This document shows positions 53,303 to 62,241 of a stretch of 64,000 bases of DNA, piece after piece (positions within the stretch are counted from its first letter, which is position 1; each line of letters starts with the position of its first letter). The stretch is taken from NCBI GenBank assembly GCA_947488595.1, contig CANKZI010000002.1:1-64000 (forward strand), in the 5' to 3' direction. Under the pieces are notes generated by a model. The model searched no databases. It saw nothing but the letters and a program-made list of their open reading frames with translations, and was not told where the DNA came from. This DNA is from Flavobacteriaceae bacterium (GTDB lineage: Bacteria; Bacteroidota; Bacteroidia; Flavobacteriales; Flavobacteriaceae). Both the position numbers and the translations under genes were made by a program.

Positions 53303-53848
53303 TTATTTTTTGCTTCGGTCGCTTAATTCTTTAAACGAATTGATGATTTTTTTCATTTCGGTTTGGTGTTTGTCTAATCTTTTGGGTTCTGTCCAAATCA
53401 AAATCTGATAAAACTGTTTTTTGCCTTCGATTTGCGCGAATTCATAATAAATTTCGATGCCTTCAACCGTTCCCGTAACCGAAAAAGTACGTGCATTTAA
53501 ACCACCAATTTTAATATTTTCAATTTCTGAAAAAACACCATTTTGAATAGATGCTCTTAAATTTTTGAGTATCACATCCGAATAGCCATCCAAATCGGCA
53601 TTAATATCTTGTCTTTCAATTGCATTTGCAAATGCTTGTTTGGGTTCGTCGATCACCAAAACATAAAACTCTTTCAAAAGATTTTGGTATTGCAAGGAGG
53701 CTTCGTCGTTCAAATTTTCGGCTTCCGACAAAAAAGAAGGCAAGTCAACCGAATACTGTTTTTTGATTTTTATGGTTTGGTAGGTTGTTGGTTTGTCGCA
53801 CGAAGCAAAAACGATAAATATAAAAAAGAGTGCAAATATTTTTTTCAT
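53303..53848 (-). CDS. Putative lipoprotein
   Basis: 181 residues from the ATG at 53848, where MKKIFALFFIFIVFASC gives a lipobox cysteine (C17); an earlier ATG at 53917 would add a leader before this signal. The body has YSVDLPSFLSEAENLNDEAS and later GLNARTFSVTGTVEGIEIYY, with alternating beta strands, as in PsbP-like or DUF1795-like folds, but the assignment is not firm. Function unknown. Confidence 0.8.
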   Translation of the reverse strand: MKKIFALFFIFIVFASCDKPTTYQTIKIKKQYSVDLPSFLSEAENLNDEASLQYQNLLKEFYVLVIDEPKQAFANAIERQDINADLDGYSDVILKNLRASIQNGVFSEIENIKIGGLNARTFSVTGTVEGIEIYYEFAQIEGKKQFYQILIWTEPKRLDKHQTEMKKIINSFKELSDRSKK

Positions 53849-53940
53849 ATCTAAATATTTCAATTGTGTTGCAATATAAATAATGTAAATCAATATCAAG
53901 AAAATACACTTTACCAAAATGATTTCAATCTCATAAAAAA

Positions 53941-53966
53941 AACCTGTTCAAATTAATGAACAGGTT
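53941..53966 (-). terminator. Terminator of the efflux operon
   Basis: AACCTGTTCA and TGAACAGGTT form a 10-bp stem with a 6-nt loop; on the minus strand it runs into eight T residues, 29 nt after the RND pump stop. Confidence 0.8.
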
Positions 53967-53994
53967 CTGAATTTGTTTTTAAAAACAATTAGTT

Positions 53995-56900
53995 TTAGGT
54001 CATAATTTCATTCTTATTTTTTCGGTCACGCAAATAATATTTTGTTCTTTTTACGAGATAGAACATTACGGGTACCATCACCAATGTTAAAATAGTCGCA
54101 TACGACAATCCGAAAATAATTGTCCAAGCCAAAGGTCCCCAAAAGATTACATTATCGCCACCGATAAACACGTGCGGGTTCAAATTGGTAATCAAAGAGA
54201 AAAAGTCAAAATTCAATCCGATTGCAAGCGGAATTAATCCTAAAATTGCAGTTAAAGCCGTTAATAGCACTGGACGAAGTCGCGATTTTCCTGATTCTAT
54301 AATTACTTCTTTTATTTCTTCCAACGATAAATCATCGTGACTTTGCAGGTTTTTATCTGCAACTTTTTTATCCAATAAAAGCACAAAGAAATCCATCAAT
54401 ACGATGCCGTTTTTTACGACAATTCCGGCAAGGGAAATAATTCCCATCATCGTCATTAAGATCACAAAATCCATATTGGCAATTACATAGCCATAAAAAA
54501 CACCACTAAAACTTAAAATAACGGTAAACAGAATTACCATCGTTTTTGAAACCGAATTGAACTGAAGCACGATAATAATGGTGATTCCAGACAAAGCCAA
54601 AAACAGCGCATACATCAAGAAACTTTGGTTTTTTCCTTGTTCTTCTTGAACGCCCGAAAACGAGTAGGAAACCGTTTTTGGCAAATCATAACCTTTTAAG
54701 TCTGCTTCAATTCGTTTGGTAATTTCATCGCCGTTAAAACCAGTGAGTACATTAGAATAAACCGTCATAATACGTTTTTGGTTTTTCCTTTTGATTTGAT
54801 TGTAGGTTGTGGTTTTTTCGGTTGTAGAAACTGCCGAAATTGGAACTTGAACAATTTGTCCGTTGTTTTGATTTCTAAACGTTAGCGACTGATTGAACAA
54901 TATATTTTCATTTTTACGCTGGTTGTCTTGCATGCGCATGGTAATGTTGTAATCGTCGTCGCCTTCTTTGTAGGTCGAAATTTCTTGACCATAAACAGAA
55001 CGACGCAAATTAAATCCCAGCTGACCTGTTGAAACACCCAAACTTCCTGCGTTTACACGATCCACTTTTACCTCAAGTTCTGGACTTTCTTTGTTTATAT
55101 CGATACTCAAACGCTCAATTCCTGGAATGTTTTTGGCATTTATAAATGCAATCATTTTGTCGGCTTCTGTGAGCATCTCATCGTAATCAATTCCGGTTAA
55201 CTGAATACTGATCGGATATCCGGCAGGCGGACCATTTGAATCTTTTTCGACAGTTACGGTTGCTCCAGCTATTGCTTTTACTTTGTTTCTAATTTCTTCT
55301 AAAATATCGGCAGTATTGACACCATTTCTGAATTTAAATTCCGAGAAATTCACAGTAACTTTGCCTTTAAAGGGCGTTTCAGAAGCAGAACCAGCATCTA
55401 CATTTGGATTTCCCGCACCTACACCGACTTGTGAAACAATCGATTCGGCAAGAAAATTTTTGTCCGTTTTTTTATCTACATATTTACTCAATATTTCGAT
55501 AACTTGTTTTTCTACAAATAATGTGGCTTTGTTGGTTTTGCTGATATCAGTTCCTTGCGGATATTCGATATAAGTAATCACCTGGTTGGGAATATTATCT
55601 GGAAAAAACAACACTTTTCTCGGGAAAATTCCGAGCAATATAAAAGAGAAAAACAATAATCCGATGATGCCAACTAAGGCAAACCATGCCTTTTTGCCCG
55701 TTAGGATTTTGGCTAAAAAGTTTTTGTATTTGTCCTCCATTTTTGGAAAAAAGCTGTGTTGAAAATCCTGTGTCCATTGGTACAATTTGATTTTGTACAA
55801 CCACATTAATCCCAAAGAAATTATTGCTAAATGTCCAATTGCTTTTGCAAATTTAGAATCGTAAATGTTGCCCAAAACCACAAACAAAACCGCAACAATT
55901 GTAAAAATGATAGAGTAACGTTTGGCTGATTTTTTACTAACATTTTTATCTTCAATCGCCATCGAACCACCAGTCATGGCTGCATTGACCACCATCGCAA
56001 CAAATAAAGATGCGGTTAGCGTAACGGTTAATGTAATTGGAAAATATTTCATGAATTTTCCCATTGTACCTGGCCATAATGCGAAAGGTAAAAAAGCCAT
56101 TAAGGTGGTCGCTGTTGATGAAATTACAGGCCAAGCAATTTCGCCAATACCTACTTTTGATGCTGTAACGCGATCCATGCCTTTTTTCATGTTGGCAAAA
56201 ACGTTGTCAACGACTACAATTCCGTCATCGACTAACATTCCTAGTCCCATCACCAAACCAAAAAGCACCATCGTATTTAAGGTCAAACCAAATGCCGAGA
56301 GGATGCTAAATGCCATTAGCATCGATAACGGAATTGCAGCACCAACAAACAACGAATTTCGCAATCCCATGGTGAACATCAATACAATCATTACCAATAC
56401 AATACCGAAGATAATGTGGTTGGAAAGTTCGTCAACCTGGTGTTCTACTCTTGACGATTGATCATTGGTCAGTTCCATTTTTAAATTGGATGGAAGGTAA
56501 GATACTTTGGCTTTTTCTAGTTTTTCTTTAACTTGCTCAATGGCCGAAATCATGTTTTGATTGGAACGTTTTTTTACGTTAAGCATTACCACTTCGGTAC
56601 CTTTTTCGCGAGCAAAAGTTGTTTTTTCTTTTTCTTTAAAGCTAACAACAGCGATGTCTTTTAGGTACACTTTTCCGCCATACGATTTTACAATTACGTT
56701 CTCAAGTTCTTTTGGGTCTTTAATTTCACCTACGATTCGAATGTTGTTTCTAGAACCTTGAGAAATTAAATTACCGCCCGAAAGCGTCATGTTTTCGTAT
56801 TTAACTGCATTTTGAATTTCGTCAAAAGTAACTTGCGCGGCAGTCATTTTAAAAATATCGACAGCAATTTCTACTTCTTTATCATCTACGCCAAGAATAT

Positions 56901-57459
56901 CAACTTTTTTTACTTCGGCAATTTCTTCGATATCGTCTTGTAGCAATTCGCCATATTTTTTTAGTTGTTGCGTAGTATAATTGCCTTGAAGATTGATGTT
57001 TAAAATTGGCACTTCTTCCGAAATGTTCAGTTCGAAAACGCTTGGTTCTACTTTACTTCCGTTGTCTAGGTTGGGCCAATCGGTATCGGCTTTAACGATA
57101 TCTACTTGGTCTTTGATTTTAATTTTGGCTTCTTCGATGCCAATTTTATCGGCAAATTCGACGATAATCATTCCGTAATCTTGGAACGAACTCGAAGTGA
57201 TTTTTTCTACTCCAGAAATATTTTTGATTTCTTTTTCTAATGGTTTTACGATTAGTTTTTCAACATCTTCGGCAGAATTTCCTGGAAAAACGGAAGAAAT
57301 ATAAACTTTGTTTTCTATAATTTCTGGAAAATCTTCACGAGGCATAGTAACGTAGGCAATTAGTCCAGTTACTACAATTAATAGTGTCAAGATATATACT
57401 GTAACCCTATTGTCTACAGCCCAACTCGATATTCCGAATTCTTTATTTTGGTGGCTCAT
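53995..57459 (-). CDS. RND-family efflux permease (AcrB-like)
   Basis: 1154 residues, an inner-membrane proton-driven pump. It starts ISSWAVDNRVTVYILTLLIV (helix 1), has two large periplasmic loops, and the helix-4 motif MGLGMLVDDGIVVVDNV with the proton-relay aspartates. Longer than E. coli AcrB (1049), partly because about 60 residues near 505-565 contain two additional hydrophobic segments (YSIIFTIVAVLFVVLGNIY and IGHLAIISLGLMWLY) in the central cytoplasmic linker. Drug substrates unknown. Last gene of tetR-tolC-hlyD-acrB. Confidence 0.95.
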   Translation of the reverse strand: MSHQNKEFGISSWAVDNRVTVYILTLLIVVTGLIAYVTMPREDFPEIIENKVYISSVFPGNSAEDVEKLIVKPLEKEIKNISGVEKITSSSFQDYGMIIVEFADKIGIEEAKIKIKDQVDIVKADTDWPNLDNGSKVEPSVFELNISEEVPILNINLQGNYTTQQLKKYGELLQDDIEEIAEVKKVDILGVDDKEVEIAVDIFKMTAAQVTFDEIQNAVKYENMTLSGGNLISQGSRNNIRIVGEIKDPKELENVIVKSYGGKVYLKDIAVVSFKEKEKTTFAREKGTEVVMLNVKKRSNQNMISAIEQVKEKLEKAKVSYLPSNLKMELTNDQSSRVEHQVDELSNHIIFGIVLVMIVLMFTMGLRNSLFVGAAIPLSMLMAFSILSAFGLTLNTMVLFGLVMGLGMLVDDGIVVVDNVFANMKKGMDRVTASKVGIGEIAWPVISSTATTLMAFLPFALWPGTMGKFMKYFPITLTVTLTASLFVAMVVNAAMTGGSMAIEDKNVSKKSAKRYSIIFTIVAVLFVVLGNIYDSKFAKAIGHLAIISLGLMWLYKIKLYQWTQDFQHSFFPKMEDKYKNFLAKILTGKKAWFALVGIIGLLFFSFILLGIFPRKVLFFPDNIPNQVITYIEYPQGTDISKTNKATLFVEKQVIEILSKYVDKKTDKNFLAESIVSQVGVGAGNPNVDAGSASETPFKGKVTVNFSEFKFRNGVNTADILEEIRNKVKAIAGATVTVEKDSNGPPAGYPISIQLTGIDYDEMLTEADKMIAFINAKNIPGIERLSIDINKESPELEVKVDRVNAGSLGVSTGQLGFNLRRSVYGQEISTYKEGDDDYNITMRMQDNQRKNENILFNQSLTFRNQNNGQIVQVPISAVSTTEKTTTYNQIKRKNQKRIMTVYSNVLTGFNGDEITKRIEADLKGYDLPKTVSYSFSGVQEEQGKNQSFLMYALFLALSGITIIIVLQFNSVSKTMVILFTVILSFSGVFYGYVIANMDFVILMTMMGIISLAGIVVKNGIVLMDFFVLLLDKKVADKNLQSHDDLSLEEIKEVIIESGKSRLRPVLLTALTAILGLIPLAIGLNFDFFSLITNLNPHVFIGGDNVIFWGPLAWTIIFGLSYATILTLVMVPVMFYLVKRTKYYLRDRKNKNEIMT

Positions 57460-57462
57460 TTT

Positions 57463-57520
57463 TTTAGTTGTTGGTTGTTGGTTTTCAGTTGTTGGTTAAA
57501 AACAACTGAAAACAGACAAC
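57463..57520 (+). repeat. Heptamer-phased repeat and hairpin before the RND pump gene
   Basis: Read on the minus strand, AACCAAC, AACTGAA, AACCAAC, AACCAAC and AACTAAA follow in 7-nt steps right up to the pump start codon. The plus-strand segment 57474-57493 also pairs with 57501-57520 (18 of 20 positions) around a 7-nt loop. It lies between the adaptor and the pump genes. Confidence 0.75.
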
Positions 57521-57530
57521 TATTTTACAT

Positions 57531-58673
57531 TTAGAAATTTAGTTTCATTCCGTTAGAAATCGTATTAACGCCTTCGGTCACAATCATATCATCAGCCGAT
57601 AAACCGCTTAAAATTTCTGTTACATTATCCGATGATTGACCGATGGTTACCAACACTTTTTTGGCGGTACCTGTTTTTCCGTTGCTGTTTTCGACAATGT
57701 AAACAAATTTGTTTTTCTCACCATCTTGTTGTATCACATTGGTTGGAACTACAATTGCATTCTTATTAATGTAGTCGACAATTTTTAATTGGGCAACTTG
57801 GTTTGGACGCAATAAATTATCGGGATTGGGTACACTTACCTCAATACCAAAACTTCTATTATTTGGATTGATAAAATTACCCACTTGGCGCACTTTTCCT
57901 TTATAAGTTTTGTTTAAAGAAGTTAAAAAAACTTCTACTTCGGTACCAACTTTTAATTTCCCAATATAAGTTTCAGGTACTGTTGTAGCAACAAACATAT
58001 TTGACAGATTTACAATCCGCATTAAACCTTCTTGACTTGCAGCAACTACTTCACCTCTTTCTACAAATACCTCATCGATAGTTCCTGAAAATGGTGCGTG
58101 AATTAGCGTTTTTGAAAGCTGCGCTTTGGCTTGCGCAACCGATTTTTGCAAACTTATCATTTGTGTTCGGGCTTGCAAATATTGAATTTCGGACCCAATT
58201 TTTTGGTCCCAAAGGTTTTTTTGTCTGTCAAACGTAGTTTTAGCCAATTGAAATTGCGTTTCTAAACTTGCCACTTGTTCGCTCGACCCACCATCATCAA
58301 CACGACCAAGAATTTGTCCTTTAGTTACACGTTGACCAGCTTTTACATTTAAAGCAACTAATGTTCCTGGAATTTCAGGTTGCACTAAAATATTTTCTTT
58401 AGTTGCTACACTACCTTGAATTTCTAAATAGTGATTGAATATAGCATTTTTAACAGTTATTGTACTAACCAATGCTTCTGGCTTTTTTTGACTATTTAAG
58501 CGCGCTAAAGCAGCGTCAATTTGGGTCAAATCAGCTTGTAAAGCATCGCGTTTGGCCTGCAATCCGTTTACATTTTTAGTTTTTACTAAATCTTCAATTG
58601 ATGCATTATTTTCTTTATTTCCACATGAAAATAAAATAATCGAAACGGTAAGTAGTGTTAGTATTTTTTTCAT
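57531..58673 (-). CDS. RND periplasmic adaptor (HlyD/AcrA-like lipoprotein)
   Basis: 380 residues; a lipobox at LFSCGN (C17) anchors it to a membrane. An N-terminal coiled coil (about 25-65), a barrel-sandwich hybrid (about 85-225, with GTLVALNVKAGQRVTKGQIL and IHAPFSGTIDEVFVERGEVV), a beta-barrel domain and a membrane-proximal domain follow. It links the RND pump to the TolC-like channel. 71 nt upstream of the pump gene. Confidence 0.94.
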   Translation of the reverse strand: MKKILTLLTVSIILFSCGNKENNASIEDLVKTKNVNGLQAKRDALQADLTQIDAALARLNSQKKPEALVSTITVKNAIFNHYLEIQGSVATKENILVQPEIPGTLVALNVKAGQRVTKGQILGRVDDGGSSEQVASLETQFQLAKTTFDRQKNLWDQKIGSEIQYLQARTQMISLQKSVAQAKAQLSKTLIHAPFSGTIDEVFVERGEVVAASQEGLMRIVNLSNMFVATTVPETYIGKLKVGTEVEVFLTSLNKTYKGKVRQVGNFINPNNRSFGIEVSVPNPDNLLRPNQVAQLKIVDYINKNAIVVPTNVIQQDGEKNKFVYIVENSNGKTGTAKKVLVTIGQSSDNVTEILSGLSADDMIVTEGVNTISNGMKLNF

Positions 58674-58697
58674 TTGTATTTAATTTTATTGTGAAGA

Positions 58698-60038
58698 TTA
58701 TTTTGTGATTATTTTTTCTAAAGCTGCTTTTTTATTGATTACATCAACCATTGTTTGCAAAAATGATTGTTGAGAAGCATACAATTGACGTTGCGCTTCG
58801 GTAAAATCGAAACTACTGGAGAGTCCTTCCTTAAATTTAATTCGTTGTTTGTTTTCTATGCGCTCTGCCAGTTTTAAACTTTCTTTCGCACTGTTGTATT
58901 GTTCAATTCTAAATTCATAGTCGCTTTTGGCGATTTGGAATTGCAATTTTAATTGTTCTTCGGATTGTGTAAGTAATGTTTTTGCTTTTTCTAATTCGAT
59001 TTTAGCTTGTTGGGTTCGGGCGCTTCTTTCAAGACTACTAAAAATGGGGATGTTTAAATTCAAACCCAAATTAGAATAATTGAACCATCTATTATTGGAT
59101 TGCAAAAACGTAAATGTATTTCCGAAAGTGTTGTATCCAAAATTGACAGCTGCGCCAAGTGATGGCAATGCTTTACTTCTTTCAAGCTTTAATTCTAAAG
59201 AACGTTGCTGGACAAAATTATCTGAAATCAAATAGTTGATATTGTTTTTTACATCAAAATCATTGTTTGTAAATGCCAAATCCATATTGCTGATGGCCAA
59301 ATTATCGAGTTGGTCAGTAATGATTAATTCGTCTTTTATGTCAATTCCTAAATTAATCTTAAGCATATTTAAACTGATTTCTTTCAGTCTGTTGTTATAA
59401 TCTAAATTGCTAGTGATACCTGCTAAGGTTATTTTTAATTGTTCTACATTTTCTTCTTCTATCAATCCGTTTTTAAAAGTTTCGTTGGTTTCAAAAACTG
59501 TTTTCTCTAAAATTGTTTTGTTTTTTTGAAGATTTAAAGCATTTTCATTGGCCAAGAGTACGCTTCCGTACGAATTGATGATCATCTCTTTAATATCGGT
59601 ATCGGTTTTCTTTTTGTAGTTTTTGTAAAATTCCAGATAGGTTTTAGACGCCTGTAATGCCACAATATAAGAGCCGTCAAATAACAATTGTGTAAGTCCT
59701 AAACTAGCCGCAGCATTGTGTTTGGTTCCAAAAGTTACTTCGGCAAATTCGCCAGGAGTTCCGCCTAGAAATTCAGCCGGAATTACTGAAGTTTGCAATT
59801 TAAAATTATTTTGATAACTAGCATTACCATTAATTTGTGGCAAACCCATCGCGGTGGTTTCCCACTTCTTTTTTTCGGCAATTTCAATATCTCGTCCCGA
59901 ATTAATTGCTTGGTAATTGTTTTTTATGGCATGATCAATAGCTTGTTGCAGCGAAAAGGAATAAGATTGCCGGGTCTTTTCTTGCGCATTCAAAAGGCCC
60001 ACAAACAGCAAAAGTGTGATTAATATTGTTTTTTTCAT
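58698..60038 (-). CDS. TolC-family outer-membrane efflux channel
   Basis: 446 residues with a signal peptide (MKKTILITLLLFVGLLNAQ). Two TolC repeats: the first includes FSLQQAIDHAIKNNYQAINS and GLTQLLFDGSYIVALQASK, the second NLNIPIFSSLERSARTQQAK and the last helix EGLSSSFDFTEAQRQLYASQ. It forms the outer-membrane part of the tripartite pump, 24 nt ahead of the adaptor. Confidence 0.95.
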   Translation of the reverse strand: MKKTILITLLLFVGLLNAQEKTRQSYSFSLQQAIDHAIKNNYQAINSGRDIEIAEKKKWETTAMGLPQINGNASYQNNFKLQTSVIPAEFLGGTPGEFAEVTFGTKHNAAASLGLTQLLFDGSYIVALQASKTYLEFYKNYKKKTDTDIKEMIINSYGSVLLANENALNLQKNKTILEKTVFETNETFKNGLIEEENVEQLKITLAGITSNLDYNNRLKEISLNMLKINLGIDIKDELIITDQLDNLAISNMDLAFTNNDFDVKNNINYLISDNFVQQRSLELKLERSKALPSLGAAVNFGYNTFGNTFTFLQSNNRWFNYSNLGLNLNIPIFSSLERSARTQQAKIELEKAKTLLTQSEEQLKLQFQIAKSDYEFRIEQYNSAKESLKLAERIENKQRIKFKEGLSSSFDFTEAQRQLYASQQSFLQTMVDVINKKAALEKIITK

Positions 60039-60041
60039 TTT

Positions 60042-60638
60042 TTATATGATTGGGTTTATTAAGTGTTTTTCGAGTTCTGCAATTCCTAGTGATGTTGCCA
60101 TTGCTCTTGTATGGTATTCTAAGGCTTGTAATTCTAAATCGAACGCTTCTTTTTCAGAAGCGATATTTTCATTGATATTAAAAATTAAAGTATAATAAAA
60201 CCGAACATAACTTTCAACATTTAAATCTTTTCTATACAAGCCAGATTTTATTCCTTTGTCAATATTTTGTTTAAAAGTGGTTTTGCATTCATCTATTTCC
60301 CGACCTATTACTTTATCATAAATTTCGGGATAGTGTTTTTTTAATTGATAAGCTGGGGAAGTTTCTGCCAATTTGAACATTTCTTTAAACATTTTTCTTA
60401 TCACAAAATTCTCTTCAATCGCATTGTAATTTTTATCGATTATCAAATTGATGGTTTTATGAATTTCGTTGTGAACGACTTGTGTACATTCTTCAATTAA
60501 GCGCTCCTTATTGGCAAAATACTTATAAATGGTTTTTTTAGAAATGCACATCTCACACGCAATATCATCCATGGTGATGCTCTTGAACCCGAGTTTCAAA
60601 AACATGTCTTTGGCTTTTGATATTATTTTTTCCTTCAT
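60042..60638 (-). CDS. TetR-family regulator of the efflux operon
   Basis: 198 residues from the ATG at 60638; the longer frame to 60728 would cover the promoter. The HTH is TMDDIACEMCISKKTIYKYF (about 24-43) followed by ANKERLIEE. The C-terminal ligand-binding domain is helical. It is the first gene of the operon, 3 nt ahead of tolC, and probably represses its own operon through the palindrome at 60670-60699. Confidence 0.92.
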   Translation of the reverse strand: MKEKIISKAKDMFLKLGFKSITMDDIACEMCISKKTIYKYFANKERLIEECTQVVHNEIHKTINLIIDKNYNAIEENFVIRKMFKEMFKLAETSPAYQLKKHYPEIYDKVIGREIDECKTTFKQNIDKGIKSGLYRKDLNVESYVRFYYTLIFNINENIASEKEAFDLELQALEYHTRAMATSLGIAELEKHLINPII

Positions 60639-60658
60639 TTCATTTTTAATTTCTTGCG

Positions 60659-60688
60659 CAAATGTAGAGTGGAAACTTTGAATACAAA
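60659..60688 (-). promoter_or_regulatory. Promoter of the tetR-efflux operon
   Basis: On the minus strand TACATTTG (60659-60666) is preceded by TTTG (60685-60688) with 18 nt between them, 21 nt before the tetR start codon. Confidence 0.65.
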
Positions 60689-60699
60689 AATAGTTTCCA
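60670..60699. promoter_or_regulatory. Candidate TetR operator
   Basis: TGGAAACT (60670-60677) and AGTTTCCA (60692-60699) form a perfect 8-bp inverted repeat with a 14-nt spacer. It brackets the -33 element of the tetR promoter, so a bound dimer would block polymerase. Confidence 0.65.
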
Positions 60700-60817
60700 A
60701 AGTATTTGCATAAATTTAACACAAGCAAAAGATTAGGTGTTTAGAAATTGGATAAACTTTCAGTTTTAATGTTTTTTGAGTTACTTTGCACAACCTAAAA
60801 ATTTAAACTCAGAATTA

Positions 60818-61792
60818 ATGCACTCCATATACCAATACCAAGCGTTTATTTCCGATTATCTTGACCAACAGTCTCTTATCAAAGAACCAAAAAATTTGTA
60901 CGAGCCCATTGCCTATATTTTATCGGATGGTGGCAAACGTATGCGACCTACATTAACGCTTATGGCTGCCGAAGTTTTTGATGCCAATTATGAAATTGCA
61001 CTACCAGCAGCTTTGGCGGTTGAGGTTTTTCATAATTTTTCGTTGGTACATGATGATATTATGGATGACGCACCGTTGCGAAGAGGAAAGGAAACCGTGC
61101 ATGAAAAATGGAATCTCAACACCGGAATTCTTTCGGGAGATGCCATGCTTATTTTGGCCTATCAATATTTCGAGCAATATGAACCAAAAGTTTTTAGGGA
61201 TTTGGCCAAATTGTTTAGCAAAACAGCAATCGAAGTTTGCGAGGGCCAACAATGGGATGTTGATTTTGAAAACCGTGACGACGTGACGATTCCAGAGTAC
61301 CTAAAAATGATTGAATACAAAACGGCGGTTCTCGTTGCTGCCGCCATGAAAATGGGTGCGATTGTTGCCGAAACTTCTGCAGATAATTGCGATTTGATTT
61401 ATGATTTCGGATTGAACTTGGGCTTGGCATTTCAATTACAAGATGATTATTTGGATGCTTTTGGCGACCCAAAAACTTTTGGCAAACAAGTTGGTGGAGA
61501 TATCATCGAAAATAAAAAAACCTATTTGTATCTCAAAGCTTTTGAGTTTGCCGATAAAAATCAAGCCGAGCAGTTGCAACATTTATTCTCGATTCATCCA
61601 AACGACAATACCGAAAAAATCGATTCAGTTAAAGCCATTTTTAACGACACAGGCGCTTCGCAAGCCACACAACAAGCCATCCATGATTACACTTTCAAAG
61701 CATTTGAAACTTTACAGCAATTAAGTATTGATAACGAGAAAAAAGACATTCTAAAATCGTTTGGCGAAAATTTAATGGGAAGGAAAGTGTGA
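60818..61792 (+). CDS. Polyprenyl synthetase (trans-isoprenyl diphosphate synthase)
   Basis: 324 residues from the ATG at 60818. Both aspartate-rich motifs are present: LVHDDIMDDAPLRRGKETVH (D-D-x-x-D) and LAFQLQDDYLDAFGD (D-D-x-x-D). ILSDGGKRMRPTL is the substrate-binding Gly-Gly-Lys-Arg site. The family makes geranyl-, farnesyl-, geranylgeranyl- or longer diphosphates; chain length is not resolved here. Transcribed divergently from the efflux operon. Confidence 0.95.
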   Translation: MHSIYQYQAFISDYLDQQSLIKEPKNLYEPIAYILSDGGKRMRPTLTLMAAEVFDANYEIALPAALAVEVFHNFSLVHDDIMDDAPLRRGKETVHEKWNLNTGILSGDAMLILAYQYFEQYEPKVFRDLAKLFSKTAIEVCEGQQWDVDFENRDDVTIPEYLKMIEYKTAVLVAAAMKMGAIVAETSADNCDLIYDFGLNLGLAFQLQDDYLDAFGDPKTFGKQVGGDIIENKKTYLYLKAFEFADKNQAEQLQHLFSIHPNDNTEKIDSVKAIFNDTGASQATQQAIHDYTFKAFETLQQLSIDNEKKDILKSFGENLMGRKV

Positions 61793-61809
61793 AAATCGCA
61801 ATGACAATA

Positions 61810-61866
61810 TCAAAATTCAATTTCATTAGAGAAGTGCAAATTTATCCCATTGAAATTGAATTTTGA
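61810..61866. repeat. 16-bp perfect inverted repeat upstream of a small gene
   Basis: TCAAAATTCAATTTCA (61810-61825) and TGAAATTGAATTTTGA (61851-61866) are exact reverse complements around a 25-nt loop. A further partial copy, GAATTTTGAAATTGAAAAC, runs up to the ATG at 61891. Confidence 0.85.
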
Positions 61867-61890
61867 CGTTGAATTTTGAAATTGAAAACT

Positions 61891-62241
61891 ATGTATATGT
61901 CGCCATTAAACGCCGATTTATTATTCGCAGAAGCTCAAAAGGCATCGCTGTATTTGAAATTACTCGAGCAAATCAACAAAGATTTCAATCTTGCCAATGA
62001 AGCTATCGATTTTCCGATGAGCATTCTTCCAGAGGAATTAAAAATACAATTGCACGAAAAAATCTACCGACTGATACAATATAAGTTTGCCGAATACCTA
62101 AATTTACTTTATATCATTGATGTTTCAGAAGAACAAATCAAAAAACTTGATGGCTCAGATTTGTCAGAATTGGCGCAAGAAGTTGCTTTTTTAATTTTAA
62201 AAAGAGAATGGCAAAAGGTATGGTTTCGCAATAAATTCTAA
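61891..62241 (+). CDS. Small conserved flavobacterial protein
   Basis: 116 residues from the ATG at 61891 (another ATG is two codons later). Helical, cytoplasmic and charged, with MSPLNADLLFAEAQKASLYL at the start and LILKREWQKVWFRNKF at the end. I do not recognise a named family. It overlaps the convergent membrane-protein gene by 4 nt. Confidence 0.75.
   Translation: MYMSPLNADLLFAEAQKASLYLKLLEQINKDFNLANEAIDFPMSILPEELKIQLHEKIYRLIQYKFAEYLNLLYIIDVSEEQIKKLDGSDLSELAQEVAFLILKREWQKVWFRNKF

Noticed and set aside
55922..56461. A 179-codon plus-strand open frame inside the RND pump gene
   Set aside because: It is fully antisense to a well-conserved pump gene and its composition reflects the reverse of hydrophobic codons; no promoter or family match.
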